Assembly (NCBI GenBank): GCA_944376455.1 | Contig: CALWCO010000009.1 | Location: 1-42,516, forward strand | Source: an uncultured Clostridia bacterium | Lineage (GTDB): Bacteria > Bacillota > Clostridia > Christensenellales > Borkfalkiaceae | Direction of reading: 5' to 3' | Length of the DNA: 42,516 bases | In this document: positions 8,435-16,195 of the stretch, piece by piece | How positions within the stretch are numbered: position 1 is the stretch's first letter | Layout: each line of letters opens with the position of its first letter | Position numbers and translations under genes: made by a program | The notes under the pieces: generated by a model | What the model was told of the DNA's origin: nothing | What the model saw: only the letters and a program-made list of their open reading frames with translations | Databases searched by the model: none

Positions 8435-8599
8435 TTATTTGGTTTCCTTGTGCGCGGTGTGCTTTCTGCAGAACGGGCAGTACTTGTTGATGGTCAGTCT
8501 GTCGGGGTCGTTCTTCTTATTTTTGAAAGAATTGTAGTTACGGTTCTTGCACTCCGTGCACTCCAACGTAATCTTGGTTCTCGTCGTCTTTGTAGCCAT
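8435..8599 (-). CDS. rpmG: 50S ribosomal protein L33 (zinc-binding type)
   Basis: A 54-residue reading frame encodes [20 protein letters not shown] and ends HKETK. Cys14/Cys17 and Cys41/Cys44 form two CxxC pairs, the zinc-containing form of L33. The product sits in the 50S subunit near the E site. It is the first gene of the operon with secE 40 bases downstream, and a consensus promoter lies 54 bases upstream. Confidence 0.96.
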   Translation of the reverse strand: MATKTTRTKITLECTECKNRNYNSFKNKKNDPDRLTINKYCPFCRKHTAHKETK

Positions 8600-8652
8600 T
8601 GTCGAAAACTCCGTACAAAAAAATTACACCCCTTTTTTAGGTGCGTAAATAG

Positions 8653-8681
8653 AGTTTACCACATAAAAGGAGGCTTGTCAA
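8653..8681 (-). promoter_or_regulatory. Promoter of rpmG-secE-nusG-rplK-rplA
   Basis: Minus strand TTGACA (8676-8681), a 17-base spacer and TAAACT (8653-8658). A short hairpin (GCACC...GGGTGT followed by seven T) lies just downstream in the leader and could be a weak attenuator. Confidence 0.85.
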
Positions 8682-8949
8682 CTTATTTTTTTGGCTTTTT
8701 TCTGTTTTTTTGCTTTTTTATGCAGTTTTCACAAAGCCCCACCCGCCGCGGCGAAGCAGAGAAGCCTGCCGGCCGCCCCTATACTTTGAAAAACGGACGC
8801 CGCTCCTCTCGCCGCGAATCGGCACGCGACCGCGCCGCAAAAAGCGAAACAAGGCGGAGCGCGGAAGGCGCGAAGGATGCGTAGGGCGCGGCAAAAAAAG
8901 AGAAAGAATCGTCCGGCAAAGCCGCGCCCAACGGCGAAAAAGGAGGTAC

Positions 8950-9675
8950 TCAAACAATTTCGCCGCTTAAAAAATTTCTGCCGAAATCACACGCTTTCAG
9001 CGGCGTGCCCGCCGCAAGGCGGGGCAGAAGCCGCAAACTTTCGCGTTTGGCCAACGTAAACAGTTTTTCGGCGGGAAGGGCGTATTCCTTTGTATAAAAG
9101 GGCGTACGCACGGCATTCAAAGCGTCGTACCGCCGCAAAGCGCGGAAATAATCTGCGCGCGCGGGCACGTCCCGCCCCGTCGCGCGCGCATATCGCACAT
9201 ATACTTCATATATTTTGCACAATCTTTGAACATCCGCATCCCCCGCCTTGGGCAAACGGGCGCGCAAAAGAGAAACGCCGCGCAAAGCGCGCAAAAGCGT
9301 ACCGTCCAGAGCGTGCTCGATGGCGTGATGCAGATATTTGCTCTCCCGCCCCAACTTTCGCATCATTCCGTACACATAGGGATGAAAGACGGTATCGGCG
9401 GCATAATGCGTCAGATACCCTGCCGCATAGGAAAACACGTCCGCATCCGTCCGCCCCGTGGCGGCGAGGATACGAAAAAAAAGAAGCGGACGGCGGGTAT
9501 GCAGATGCCGTCCCAGATTGTCCGTCGGGGAAAACGCGCCGTGCGCAAACCAGAAATCGGGGCCTTGCGCGCCGAAATAATAAAGGGGCAGAGAGGCCAC
9601 GCGCTTCCGCAGGAACGCATCCGAAGCGGCAAACACCTCTTCCGCCAACAGCTGATGTGTGATTGCCGTGGGCAT
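8950..9675 (-). CDS. Zinc-dependent phospholipase C family protein
   Basis: This 241-residue protein carries the His/Asp pattern of the Zn-dependent PLC superfamily: ITHQLLAEEVF, YFGAQGPDFWF, LGRHLHTRRP, GYLTHYAADTVFHPYVY and HHAIEHALDG. Clostridial alpha-toxin belongs to this superfamily, but most such genomic proteins are uncharacterised and no signal peptide is seen here. The start at 9675 is chosen by the typical MPxxxxH N-terminus. No Shine-Dalgarno is visible, and a TATACT box ends 9 bases before the ATG, so the mRNA may have almost no leader. No terminator is evident downstream. Confidence 0.8.
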   Translation of the reverse strand: MPTAITHQLLAEEVFAASDAFLRKRVASLPLYYFGAQGPDFWFAHGAFSPTDNLGRHLHTRRPLLFFRILAATGRTDADVFSYAAGYLTHYAADTVFHPYVYGMMRKLGRESKYLHHAIEHALDGTLLRALRGVSLLRARLPKAGDADVQRLCKIYEVYVRYARATGRDVPARADYFRALRRYDALNAVRTPFYTKEYALPAEKLFTLAKRESLRLLPRLAAGTPLKACDFGRNFLSGEIV

Positions 9676-9943
9676 GGTATATACAGTATATCCCTTCGCC
9701 GCCGAAACATACCCCGCCGCCCATTCCCGCGGCGGTATTTCCCCTGCCGCCGCAGCAGAGGATTTTTTTCTTTCGTCGCATTCCGCGGCAACTTTCCCTC
9801 TGCTCTCTCCGACAATCTTTTTCTGCCGCCGACTCCGATGATCTTTTTTTTCTGCGCCGCGCAACTCTTGCGCGGCGCTCCAGGGCGTCCCGCGCATTCC
9901 CGTTCTTTTCGCCTTTCCGTGCGATGAAGAGACGAAAAGAAAG
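9676..9943. other. Short gene-free spacer
   Basis: I see no supported gene between the phospholipase-like start and the hairpin at 9944. A TATACT-like box lies at 9685-9690 on the minus strand, without a good -35 box. Confidence 0.5.
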
Positions 9944-9970
9944 ACGCCCCGCGGCTTTGCCGCGGGGCGT
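9944..9970 (-). terminator. Hairpin after the degenerate MBL-fold gene
   Basis: ACGCCCCGCGG pairs perfectly with CCGCGGGGCGT across the loop CTTTG. T-rich sequence flanks it on both sides, so it could end transcription on either strand. It is 58 bases downstream of the gene ending at 10028. Confidence 0.75.
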
Positions 9971-10027
9971 TGATATTTTCTCTTTTTTTCGGGCATGCCC
10001 CACGCAAAAAATGCGTCCGACGCGCCG

Positions 10028-10867
10028 TCAGAATTCGAGCACGTCGCCCGCGGCAACCGTGCAGAAGCGCGCCCCCAGAACGGAAGAAAAACGGTCTGCG
10101 GCGTTTTTTTCTTTTTCGGATATTCCCGCATACAGCGTCGCTCCGGCTTCGGCGATTGCCTGCGCGGCGTCGTCGACATACTTCTCCGCCGCAGTCTTGT
10201 CCCGCTGTGCGGGGAGTGCGACGCCGCTCACGACACAGGCGAGCGTGCCGCCGAAATTGCGCTCGATGAGCCCCGCAGCATGCCGCACGATCGCACCGAG
10301 CCCGGCATATGCCTGTCCGCAAAAGAGCGTCCAGCTCTTATTTTCCCCGCGTACAAGCAGGTACATTTCATGCGTGAAGTCATCTTCCGTCTTTGTGCCG
10401 TCCTCGCTGCGGATGAAATGTTGCGGCGCACCGGGTACGGGCGACGCATCCGCCGCCGAAAGAGAGAAGGTGAGAAAGATTTCGTCCTTGTCGGCAAAAT
10501 AATTCTTGCAGCGCACCACGCGGCGGACCTTGCGGAGACGATCGTCGGGGGAGATTTTTTTATAACCAAGCAATCCCTTTTTCCAGCGATCGTCCAGCGC
10601 ATTCAGCCGCACATAGAGCGCGGCGCGGCGGTTGGCGGCCATAAAAGGCACGAGCCCGCCCGCATCGCAAGGCAAAGCGGATGCGAGAAAGGCCGTATCG
10701 GCAACGTCGGCGGAGATCTGTAATTTCTCCATATTTCGCAAAACGGCGTCGTCGCCGCCAAACCCGTACAGAAAACACCTGTCCCCCGTGCGGATCAGCA
10801 CGCTCAATCCCTGACCTTTTTCAAACTCTTTCTGCGCCTTGACGGCGGACAATATCGTAACTTTCAC
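10028..10867 (-). CDS. Metallo-beta-lactamase-fold protein lacking metal ligands
   Basis: This 279-residue protein aligns by eye with the MBL-fold family annotated as dihydropterin-aminobenzene phosphate synthase-like hydrolases. It opens MKVTILSAVK, then GLSVLIRTGDRCFLYGFGG and AVLRNMEKLQISADVADTAF. The metal motif normally reading SHGHYDHTGG is ASALPCDAGG here (residues 62-71). The later GCAHSGI-type His motif is GQAYAGL. All expected zinc ligands therefore appear replaced, and hydrolase activity is unlikely. The frame is intact with a consensus promoter, so it is not an obvious pseudogene. A binding or regulatory role is possible but unproven. The start at 10867 gives the family N-terminus. 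Confidence 0.8.
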   Translation of the reverse strand: MKVTILSAVKAQKEFEKGQGLSVLIRTGDRCFLYGFGGDDAVLRNMEKLQISADVADTAFLASALPCDAGGLVPFMAANRRAALYVRLNALDDRWKKGLLGYKKISPDDRLRKVRRVVRCKNYFADKDEIFLTFSLSAADASPVPGAPQHFIRSEDGTKTEDDFTHEMYLLVRGENKSWTLFCGQAYAGLGAIVRHAAGLIERNFGGTLACVVSGVALPAQRDKTAAEKYVDDAAQAIAEAGATLYAGISEKEKNAADRFSSVLGARFCTVAAGDVLEF

Positions 10868-10939
10868 AAAAGCCTCCTCATACGTATGGCAAATTCGTCG
10901 TGCCGCAAAGCAAACGCTCTATAACGCGGGCACTCTTTT

Positions 10940-10968
10940 ATTATACAAAAAAGACGGGATTTTGTCAA
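10940..10968 (-). promoter_or_regulatory. Promoter of the degenerate MBL-fold gene, inside a terminator
   Basis: Minus strand TTGACA (10963-10968), a 17-base spacer and TATAAT (10940-10945), an exact consensus. The -35 box is in the loop of the upstream gene's terminator, and the spacer contains that terminator's T-run. Confidence 0.9.
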
Positions 10969-10978
10969 CCCCGTCTTT
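10946..10978 (-). terminator. Terminator of the HtrA-like gene, overlapping the next promoter
   Basis: Minus strand AAAGACGGG pairs with CCCGTCTTT, followed by six T in all. It lies 70 bases after the stop of the protease gene and shares bases with the promoter at 10940-10968. Confidence 0.8.
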
Positions 10979-11047
10979 GATTTTTTGCGCCGCGTTCCCG
11001 CGGTCCCCTTTGTCGTCTCTTTTTATGTCACGCCCGAAACAGTCGGC

Positions 11048-12445
11048 TCAATCGACGGAAGTGAAATAACTCTCGCTGTCAAAGGACAGTTCCACCGACA
11101 CTTCCCCGCCGTCGCGCTCCACGAGCAGGGAAAGCGTGTCGCCGAGCCGCACCTGCCAGAGAATTTCGCCGATCTGCCAGGAATGATCGATGTCCACGGT
11201 CTTCCCGTTCAATGTCACGGAAACAAGGACATCTCCCGCCTGCAATTTCCCCGACGAAGCACTGCCGCGCGACACTTCGGAGACCGTCACTTCGTCATGC
11301 GTGTACAGCCTGTCGGTTTCATCGTCGTAAACCTGCGTGACGGCAGACGAATAGACGGTAACGCCCAAAACGGCTTTCTGTACGGAAGTAACCGACGATC
11401 CGCTTTCCGCCGCGGCGTCAAGAATGGAATCGGCGATTCCGCATACGCGATTGACGGGAAGAACGTCGTTCATGTTCTGAGAATCTTCATCGCTGCTGCC
11501 CGCAAAAAGAATGCCGATGAGCCTGCCGGACTTATCGAACATACCGCCGCCCGAATTGCCGGGGCTCGCGGCGGCGTCCGTGCGGATGGCGCGGATCTGC
11601 AGCGTTTCATCCCCCTCGGAATTGCTGATGGGGACGATTTCGCTCTCCACGGAAACGATGCCCCTCGACGCGGCGATGCCTTCGCCCAGCGAGTTGCCGA
11701 TGAGGAACACTTCGTCGCCGACGGCGATCTTATCCGAATCCCCGATCGTCACCGCCGTCGCCAGACTGTTTTTCAGAATGTCGCTGTTCTCCACTTTCAG
11801 GACGGCGATGTCCTCGCTCATGACATATCCGACCAAAGAACACTCGATGGCATACGCCTCGGAACGAAAGATTTGCAGTTCCTGCTGGAACCCGCCGACG
11901 GACACCCAATCATAATACAAACCTTCTTGTCCGTACAGCCAGACTTTGTAAGTGGGATCCCCCGAAGCCGTATACGTCGCGCCCTCATAAGAGATCTGCG
12001 AGGAAGGATAGACCACATGGCAGTTGGTGATGATGTACGCGTCGCCGTTTTCCTTATCGAGCGAATAAATGACGCCGCTCCCGTCGGACGTGAAGGCATA
12101 TTCTCCCCCGCCGAACAGGGAGTTTCCGGAGACACGGTAATTGCATTCCATTTCAATGCTGACGACGCTCGTCAGCGCGGCATTGATGGAAACGCCCAGC
12201 TCGCTGCCCGTTTCAAAGGTGTAATCGGGACTGAGGTATTGCGCGACGAACTCTGCATACGTACCCGAAAATTCCCCTTCGGCAACGAGTTCCTGATAGA
12301 CAGCGTACAAGTTGAAATCCTCTCCGTTGCGGCCGTCCTTCCCGTCTTTGCCGACGACGCAGACCACGATGGCGACGACGGACAAAATGAGCGCAAGCGC
12401 AACGGCCGCCGAAATTGCTCCGATGGCTATTTTTTTCTTTTCCAT
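11048..12445 (-). CDS. HtrA/DegP-like trypsin-type serine protease with PDZ domain
   Basis: This 465-residue membrane-anchored protease has an N-terminal TM segment (6-31), a short collagen-like GKDGKDGRNGED stretch, and a small motif region LYAVYQELVAEGEFSGTYAEF. The trypsin-like domain runs from about 85 to 345, with His143 (NCHVV), Asp212 (SEDIAVLKV) and Ser298 (SPGNSGGGMF). A PDZ-like domain follows from about 360 to 455. HtrA proteins handle misfolded envelope proteins. The insert between His and Asp is longer than usual. The start at 12445 has AGAGG about 9 bases upstream. It appears monocistronic, ending at a terminator shared with the next promoter. Confidence 0.9.
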   Translation of the reverse strand: MEKKKIAIGAISAAVALALILSVVAIVVCVVGKDGKDGRNGEDFNLYAVYQELVAEGEFSGTYAEFVAQYLSPDYTFETGSELGVSINAALTSVVSIEMECNYRVSGNSLFGGGEYAFTSDGSGVIYSLDKENGDAYIITNCHVVYPSSQISYEGATYTASGDPTYKVWLYGQEGLYYDWVSVGGFQQELQIFRSEAYAIECSLVGYVMSEDIAVLKVENSDILKNSLATAVTIGDSDKIAVGDEVFLIGNSLGEGIAASRGIVSVESEIVPISNSEGDETLQIRAIRTDAAASPGNSGGGMFDKSGRLIGILFAGSSDEDSQNMNDVLPVNRVCGIADSILDAAAESGSSVTSVQKAVLGVTVYSSAVTQVYDDETDRLYTHDEVTVSEVSRGSASSGKLQAGDVLVSVTLNGKTVDIDHSWQIGEILWQVRLGDTLSLLVERDGGEVSVELSFDSESYFTSVD

Positions 12446-12545
12446 GATGAATTACCTCTTTTTTTTGTTCGATATGCGGGAGCGCGCAAAAGCAATTGCG
12501 GCCGCCCGCCTTTTTTCTTTCTGTTTGTTTTCTCATCCCCCCGCA

Positions 12546-12567
12546 AGCCGAAAAAACTTTTTCGGCT
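12546..12567. repeat. Short perfect hairpin
   Basis: AGCCGAAAAA pairs with TTTTTCGGCT across two bases. It lies between the aminopeptidase stop and the HtrA start. It could be the aminopeptidase terminator, but the T-run is in the stem and not after it. Confidence 0.4.
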
Positions 12568-12625
12568 CACCGCACGGGCAAGCATTTCACCCTATCCATG
12601 CCCGCATATTCCCCCCTCCGACCGA

Positions 12626-14011
12626 TCACTGAAAAAAGGCGCGGAAGGCAAGATAGGTATGATACAGATCGCCTTTGGAAATGAGCTCATACGGCGAGTG
12701 CATGGAGATGACGGGCGTACCCACGTCCAAGGTGTCTATGTTTTTGGACGCAATGTATTTGGCCACCGTACCGCCGCCGCCAAGATCGACCTTGCCCAGT
12801 TCGCTCGTCTGCCAGACAACGCCCGCTTGGTTCAGTTTTGCCGCAACCCTGCCCATAAATTCCGCGCTGGCGTCCGAAGCGCCGCTCTTTCCCCGCGCGC
12901 CCGTATATTTCATGAGCGCCACGCCGCAGGAGCAGACCGCCGCGTTGTTCTTTTCAAAGGCGTCCGCAAACGTGGGATCGTATGCCGACGTGACGTCCGC
13001 CGAAAGACAGGACGACGCCGCGCGTACCGCGCGCACGTTCTTGCCCCGTGCCGCGCAGATCTCTTCCAAAAGATCGGTGAACAGCGCGCACTGCATGCCC
13101 GTTACGCCCTCGCTGCCGATTTCCTCCTTGTCGGCAAGCACCGTCATGGTCGTACCTTTTCCCTCGTATTCGAGTTGCGCCATGAGTGCGGGAAAGGCGC
13201 ACACCTTGTCGTCGTGCCCGTACGCCGCGATATATGCGCCGTCAAAGCCCACGTCGCGGGGCTTTAAGGCGGGAACGGCAGTGAGCTCGGCGCTTAAAAA
13301 ATCCTCTTCCCGAATGCCGTATTTCTTTTGCAGAATGCGCAAAACGCCCTTCTTGACGCCGTCTTTTTCCTGCTGATCGCCCTTCCCCTTTTCCCCGTTC
13401 TTTGCGGGCATGCCGCCCGCCCAGAGGTTGAGCTCCTCCCCTTCGATCCCGACGGCGAGTTTGCGCTCGTTCTGTTTTTGCGCCAAGTGCGGCAGGAGAT
13501 CGGAGATATAAAAAACGGGATCGGTTTCCTCTTCGCCGACCGTGATGTCCTTCACCGTTCCGTCTGCAAGCGTAACGACGCCGTGCAGCGCCAGCGGGAT
13601 CGCCGTCCACTGATATTTTTTCAGTCCCCCGTAATAATGTGTCTTGAAGAACGCGCCGCCCGCCTTTTCATAGAGCGGAACGGGTTTGAGGTCCACCCGC
13701 GGGGAATCGATGTGTGCCGCCAGGATACGAACACCCGTCTTTTCGATGTCGTCCGCCCCCACCGTGAAGAGAAAGAGGTTTTTCCCGCGGTTGTTGTAAT
13801 AACGCTTATCCCCGACGGAAAGCGCATCGCCGAAACGGAAGGGTTTATACCCCGCGCGCTCCGCCATGGCGACGGAAAGTTTCACGGCGTCCCGTTCGGT
13901 CTTAGAATAGGTCAGAAAATCCTTATATTTCTGCGAAAACGTCTCGATGCGCCCCATTTGCGCTTCGTCCGCAACTTCGTAAACATTCTTTTTTTGATAG
14001 GTAAGTTCCAT
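12626..14011 (-). CDS. M18 family zinc aminopeptidase
   Basis: This 461-residue protein is a cytosolic exopeptidase of the M18 (aspartyl aminopeptidase/lap4) family that removes N-terminal residues from peptides. Zinc-site motifs are visible: AAHIDSPRVDLKP, GHDDKVCAFPAL, ADKEEIGSEGVTG and, near the end, VGTPVISMHSPYE. The length fits the family. Of two nearby ATGs, the second (14011) is chosen because GGAGG is then 7 bases upstream. A TTGCAA-17-TATAAT promoter with a TG extension lies just upstream. Confidence 0.93.
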   Translation of the reverse strand: MELTYQKKNVYEVADEAQMGRIETFSQKYKDFLTYSKTERDAVKLSVAMAERAGYKPFRFGDALSVGDKRYYNNRGKNLFLFTVGADDIEKTGVRILAAHIDSPRVDLKPVPLYEKAGGAFFKTHYYGGLKKYQWTAIPLALHGVVTLADGTVKDITVGEEETDPVFYISDLLPHLAQKQNERKLAVGIEGEELNLWAGGMPAKNGEKGKGDQQEKDGVKKGVLRILQKKYGIREEDFLSAELTAVPALKPRDVGFDGAYIAAYGHDDKVCAFPALMAQLEYEGKGTTMTVLADKEEIGSEGVTGMQCALFTDLLEEICAARGKNVRAVRAASSCLSADVTSAYDPTFADAFEKNNAAVCSCGVALMKYTGARGKSGASDASAEFMGRVAAKLNQAGVVWQTSELGKVDLGGGGTVAKYIASKNIDTLDVGTPVISMHSPYELISKGDLYHTYLAFRAFFQ

Positions 14012-14035
14012 ATTCATGCCTCCGTTTTTATCTCA

Positions 14036-14064
14036 ATTATACCACCTGTCTCGCTTTTTTGCAA
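14036..14064 (-). promoter_or_regulatory. Promoter of the M18 aminopeptidase
   Basis: Minus strand TTGCAA (14059-14064), a 17-base spacer ending TGG, and TATAAT (14036-14041), so it also has an extended -10. Confidence 0.85.
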
Positions 14065-14311
14065 GTTCCGCCAAGATATTTTTTCGGACAAGGGATTTTT
14101 CCTCTTCATTATATTCCCATTATATCCCCCGTTCATGTGCGATTTGTGAATATTTTTTTAAGATACGGATAAAAATTTTAAGGAGCCTGCGAAATTTCGT
14201 CCCTTTATCCGCCCCTTTGTATGCTTTACCCCGCTCTTTTCTTCGTGCGGAACACGCCCGCCGCGGCAAAGCGCAACAAAGACGAATAAAAAAACGCCAC
14301 AGGCAATGTCC

Positions 14312-14351
14312 AAAAAAAGAGCGCGGTCTTTGCGGACCGCGCTCTTTTTTT
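14312..14351 (-). terminator. Bidirectional terminator after the DUF1275 gene
   Basis: AGAGCGCGGTC (14318-14328) pairs with GACCGCGCTCT (14335-14345), with A-run and T-run on the outer sides that also pair. It is 70 bases downstream of the gene at 14421-15185. Confidence 0.88.
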
Positions 14352-14420
14352 CTGCTTTTGTCGACCGCGAACGGTTCATTGTTCAACGGACCGATATAAA
14401 AACCGGTATAAAAATACAAT

Positions 14421-15185
14421 TCAACGATCGTTTTTTCCCGGAAGGGTATTTTCCGCCTGCGACGGCTCTTTCCCCGACGGAGACGGTTCTTCGTCCTTTT
14501 CTCCCGCAACGGGGGGACGTTTTCTGCCGATCGCGATGTCGGCGATGAAGAGCGCGAGCACGGGCAACAGACAGACGGCGCAAACGAGAATGCACCAGTT
14601 GCCCAGCCGCTCCGCGGCGAGCACGCCGATCGCCGCGCCAGCCGCAAAGCAGAGAACGATGAAGCTGTACGCCCCGCTCTTGAAAAATTCGGCGCGTTCC
14701 CTGCTGCGCACGCCCCGCACGAAATGCAGGCACATCTGCCGCAGATTGTTGGTGCAGAAGGTGGTCGCCATGGGATTGCCGTGCATTTTGGTGAATGTGT
14801 TATACTGCACCGCGCACAGGAAAGACACCGTCGCATATGTATACCAGTCGGACGCGCCGACGGGCAGCACGGCAAGCACAATAAAGGCAAGGATTTCTAT
14901 GACGGCGACCGCCATCGGCCAATTGATTTTCGGCAGGCGGTCGGGCACGATCGCCGTCAGAAGAATGCCGAAAAGATAGGCGAGGATGGAATAGAGATAG
15001 CGCAGCCCCGCCGCCCCTTCGCCGTGGATGAGTTGCAGGACGAGCATGACCACGTTGCCCGTCTGCGCATTGCAGAACACCCCGCCGTGCAACACAAACG
15101 TATACACTTCCAGAAATCCGCCCACCACGGCGAAAATCGCGTATATCAGGGGCGTCAGATCGATTTTGAAATTCTTCAGCAGCAT
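14421..15185 (-). CDS. DUF1275 (YoaK-like) membrane protein
   Basis: This 254-residue protein has about six TM segments and family motifs such as GGFLEVYTFVLHGGVFCNAQ, TGNVV, AVQYNTFTKMHGNPMATTFC and NNLRQM. Function is unknown for the family, which is widespread in bacteria. The C-terminal 35 residues are charged, Pro/Glu/Lys rich and probably cytosolic. ATG at 15185 is preferred over a GTG five codons earlier because GAGAGA is then well placed. It has its own promoter and terminator. Confidence 0.88.
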   Translation of the reverse strand: MLLKNFKIDLTPLIYAIFAVVGGFLEVYTFVLHGGVFCNAQTGNVVMLVLQLIHGEGAAGLRYLYSILAYLFGILLTAIVPDRLPKINWPMAVAVIEILAFIVLAVLPVGASDWYTYATVSFLCAVQYNTFTKMHGNPMATTFCTNNLRQMCLHFVRGVRSRERAEFFKSGAYSFIVLCFAAGAAIGVLAAERLGNWCILVCAVCLLPVLALFIADIAIGRKRPPVAGEKDEEPSPSGKEPSQAENTLPGKNDR

Positions 15186-15219
15186 AATTTTATCTCTCAC
15201 ATATCATTCTGCGTTCATT

Positions 15220-15248
15220 ATAATAATACGGACATTTTTCATTTTCAA
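15220..15248 (-). promoter_or_regulatory. Candidate promoter of the DUF1275 gene
   Basis: Minus strand TTGAAA (15243-15248), a 17-base spacer and TATTAT (15220-15225). An overlapping TATAAT has a poorer spacing to this -35. Confidence 0.6.
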
Positions 15249-15367
15249 TAAAATAGGAATGAACAACGCGCGCAGAAATCGTGTTCTCCGCTTATCCCGG
15301 CAACCATGCCAATCGAACCGACGGCCTTTGCTTACGTTTTTTATATCAAAAACAGCCGCTGTGAGTC

Positions 15368-15874
15368 TCATTTTTCATATTCCAGAAAATCGGTATCGGT
15401 TTTCTGATAAAGCGGGTGTACGGGATTTCCTTTCACTGTTCTTCGAATGCAAAAAAGTTTTCCCTTAAACTGCAAGCCGTCGATCGTGTTGAATATATCC
15501 GTTAAACAGTTTTTGAGATACGAGCGTTTACTTATCAGATTGCCGTAAGCGAAAAGAATATCGGCATCGGTAAAAGCCGTCAGCAGATTTCCTATCTCGT
15601 TCATATTATCACTGTGTAATCGTTCATTGAAAGTTGTATGTAAATCATCCGGGTTTGTCGCGCGTTGGGGATATAAATTGATCATGACCCAATTCACATA
15701 ATTATGTTTCGACGCGATTGCTTTGACTTTCAGCAAAGTCGGATCAAGGCAATCGGGTGTTGCGGTACTCGGATTTATCCCCACGCATATCAATGTTTTA
15801 TCGGACACGTTATAATATTCGCCGAGAGCGAAACGAGCGGTATTATCCGTATTGTTCCTATATAACCACTTCAT
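15368..15874 (-). CDS. DUF1643 family protein, probably acquired
   Basis: This 168-residue protein resembles the DUF1643 family: NTARFALGEYY, LICVGINPSTA, YVNWVMINLYPQRATNPDDL and DADILFAYGN. The function of the family is unknown; members are common on mobile DNA. The gene is clearly more AT-rich than its neighbours and uses different codons. No good ribosome binding site precedes the ATG. It lies just past the 3-prime end of tRNA-Arg, a common integration position. These features suggest horizontal acquisition, though no integrase or repeat of the tRNA end is visible. Confidence 0.8.
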   Translation of the reverse strand: MKWLYRNNTDNTARFALGEYYNVSDKTLICVGINPSTATPDCLDPTLLKVKAIASKHNYVNWVMINLYPQRATNPDDLHTTFNERLHSDNMNEIGNLLTAFTDADILFAYGNLISKRSYLKNCLTDIFNTIDGLQFKGKLFCIRRTVKGNPVHPLYQKTDTDFLEYEK

Positions 15875-15973
15875 GTCCTATAACTTGCGTATTTGGCATG
15901 TCGATAGCTGTGTACTCCACGCCCGAAGGCTTTCGACCGCCACCCTTACAAAAACGCCCTTACAAAAACGCCT

Positions 15974-16003
15974 GCGGGCGGGCGCAAGACTGCGCCCGCC
16001 CGC
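15974..16003 (-). terminator. Terminator of tRNA-Arg
   Basis: GCGGGCGGGCGCA pairs perfectly with TGCGCCCGCCCGC across AGAC. On the minus strand it is followed by AGGCGTTTTTG twice in near repeat. It starts 5 bases after the tRNA CCA. Confidence 0.8.
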
Positions 16004-16008
16004 GGTTT

Positions 16009-16085
16009 TGGTGTACCCGAATGGATTCGAACCATCGACACATAGCGTCGGAGGCTATTGCTCTATCCAACTGAGCTACGGATAC
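16009..16085 (-). tRNA. tRNA-Arg (anticodon CCG)
   Basis: The minus strand folds as a complete cloverleaf. The acceptor stem is GTATCCG with CGGGTAC, the D arm is GCTC/GAGC, and the anticodon stem ATAGC/GCTAT encloses the loop CTCCGAC. The T arm has TTCGAAT, and the CCA end is encoded. Anticodon CCG reads Arg codon CGG. It has a promoter upstream and a strong hairpin downstream. Confidence 0.96.
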
Positions 16086-16098
16086 ATATCGTTCCTAT

Positions 16099-16127
16099 AT
16101 TATAGCACCTTTTTTTTATTTTGGCAA
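16099..16127 (-). promoter_or_regulatory. Promoter of tRNA-Arg
   Basis: Minus strand TTGCCA (16122-16127), a 17-base spacer and TATAAT (16099-16104), ending 13 bases before the tRNA. A plus-strand TATAAT (16158-16163) for mnmA lies nearby, so the promoters are divergent. Confidence 0.88.
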
Positions 16128-16195
16128 AAAATATTTTATCTTTTTTGAAAGTTATGTTATAATATTTTTGAAAAAATCGGCAAGAAGGTGCTTTC

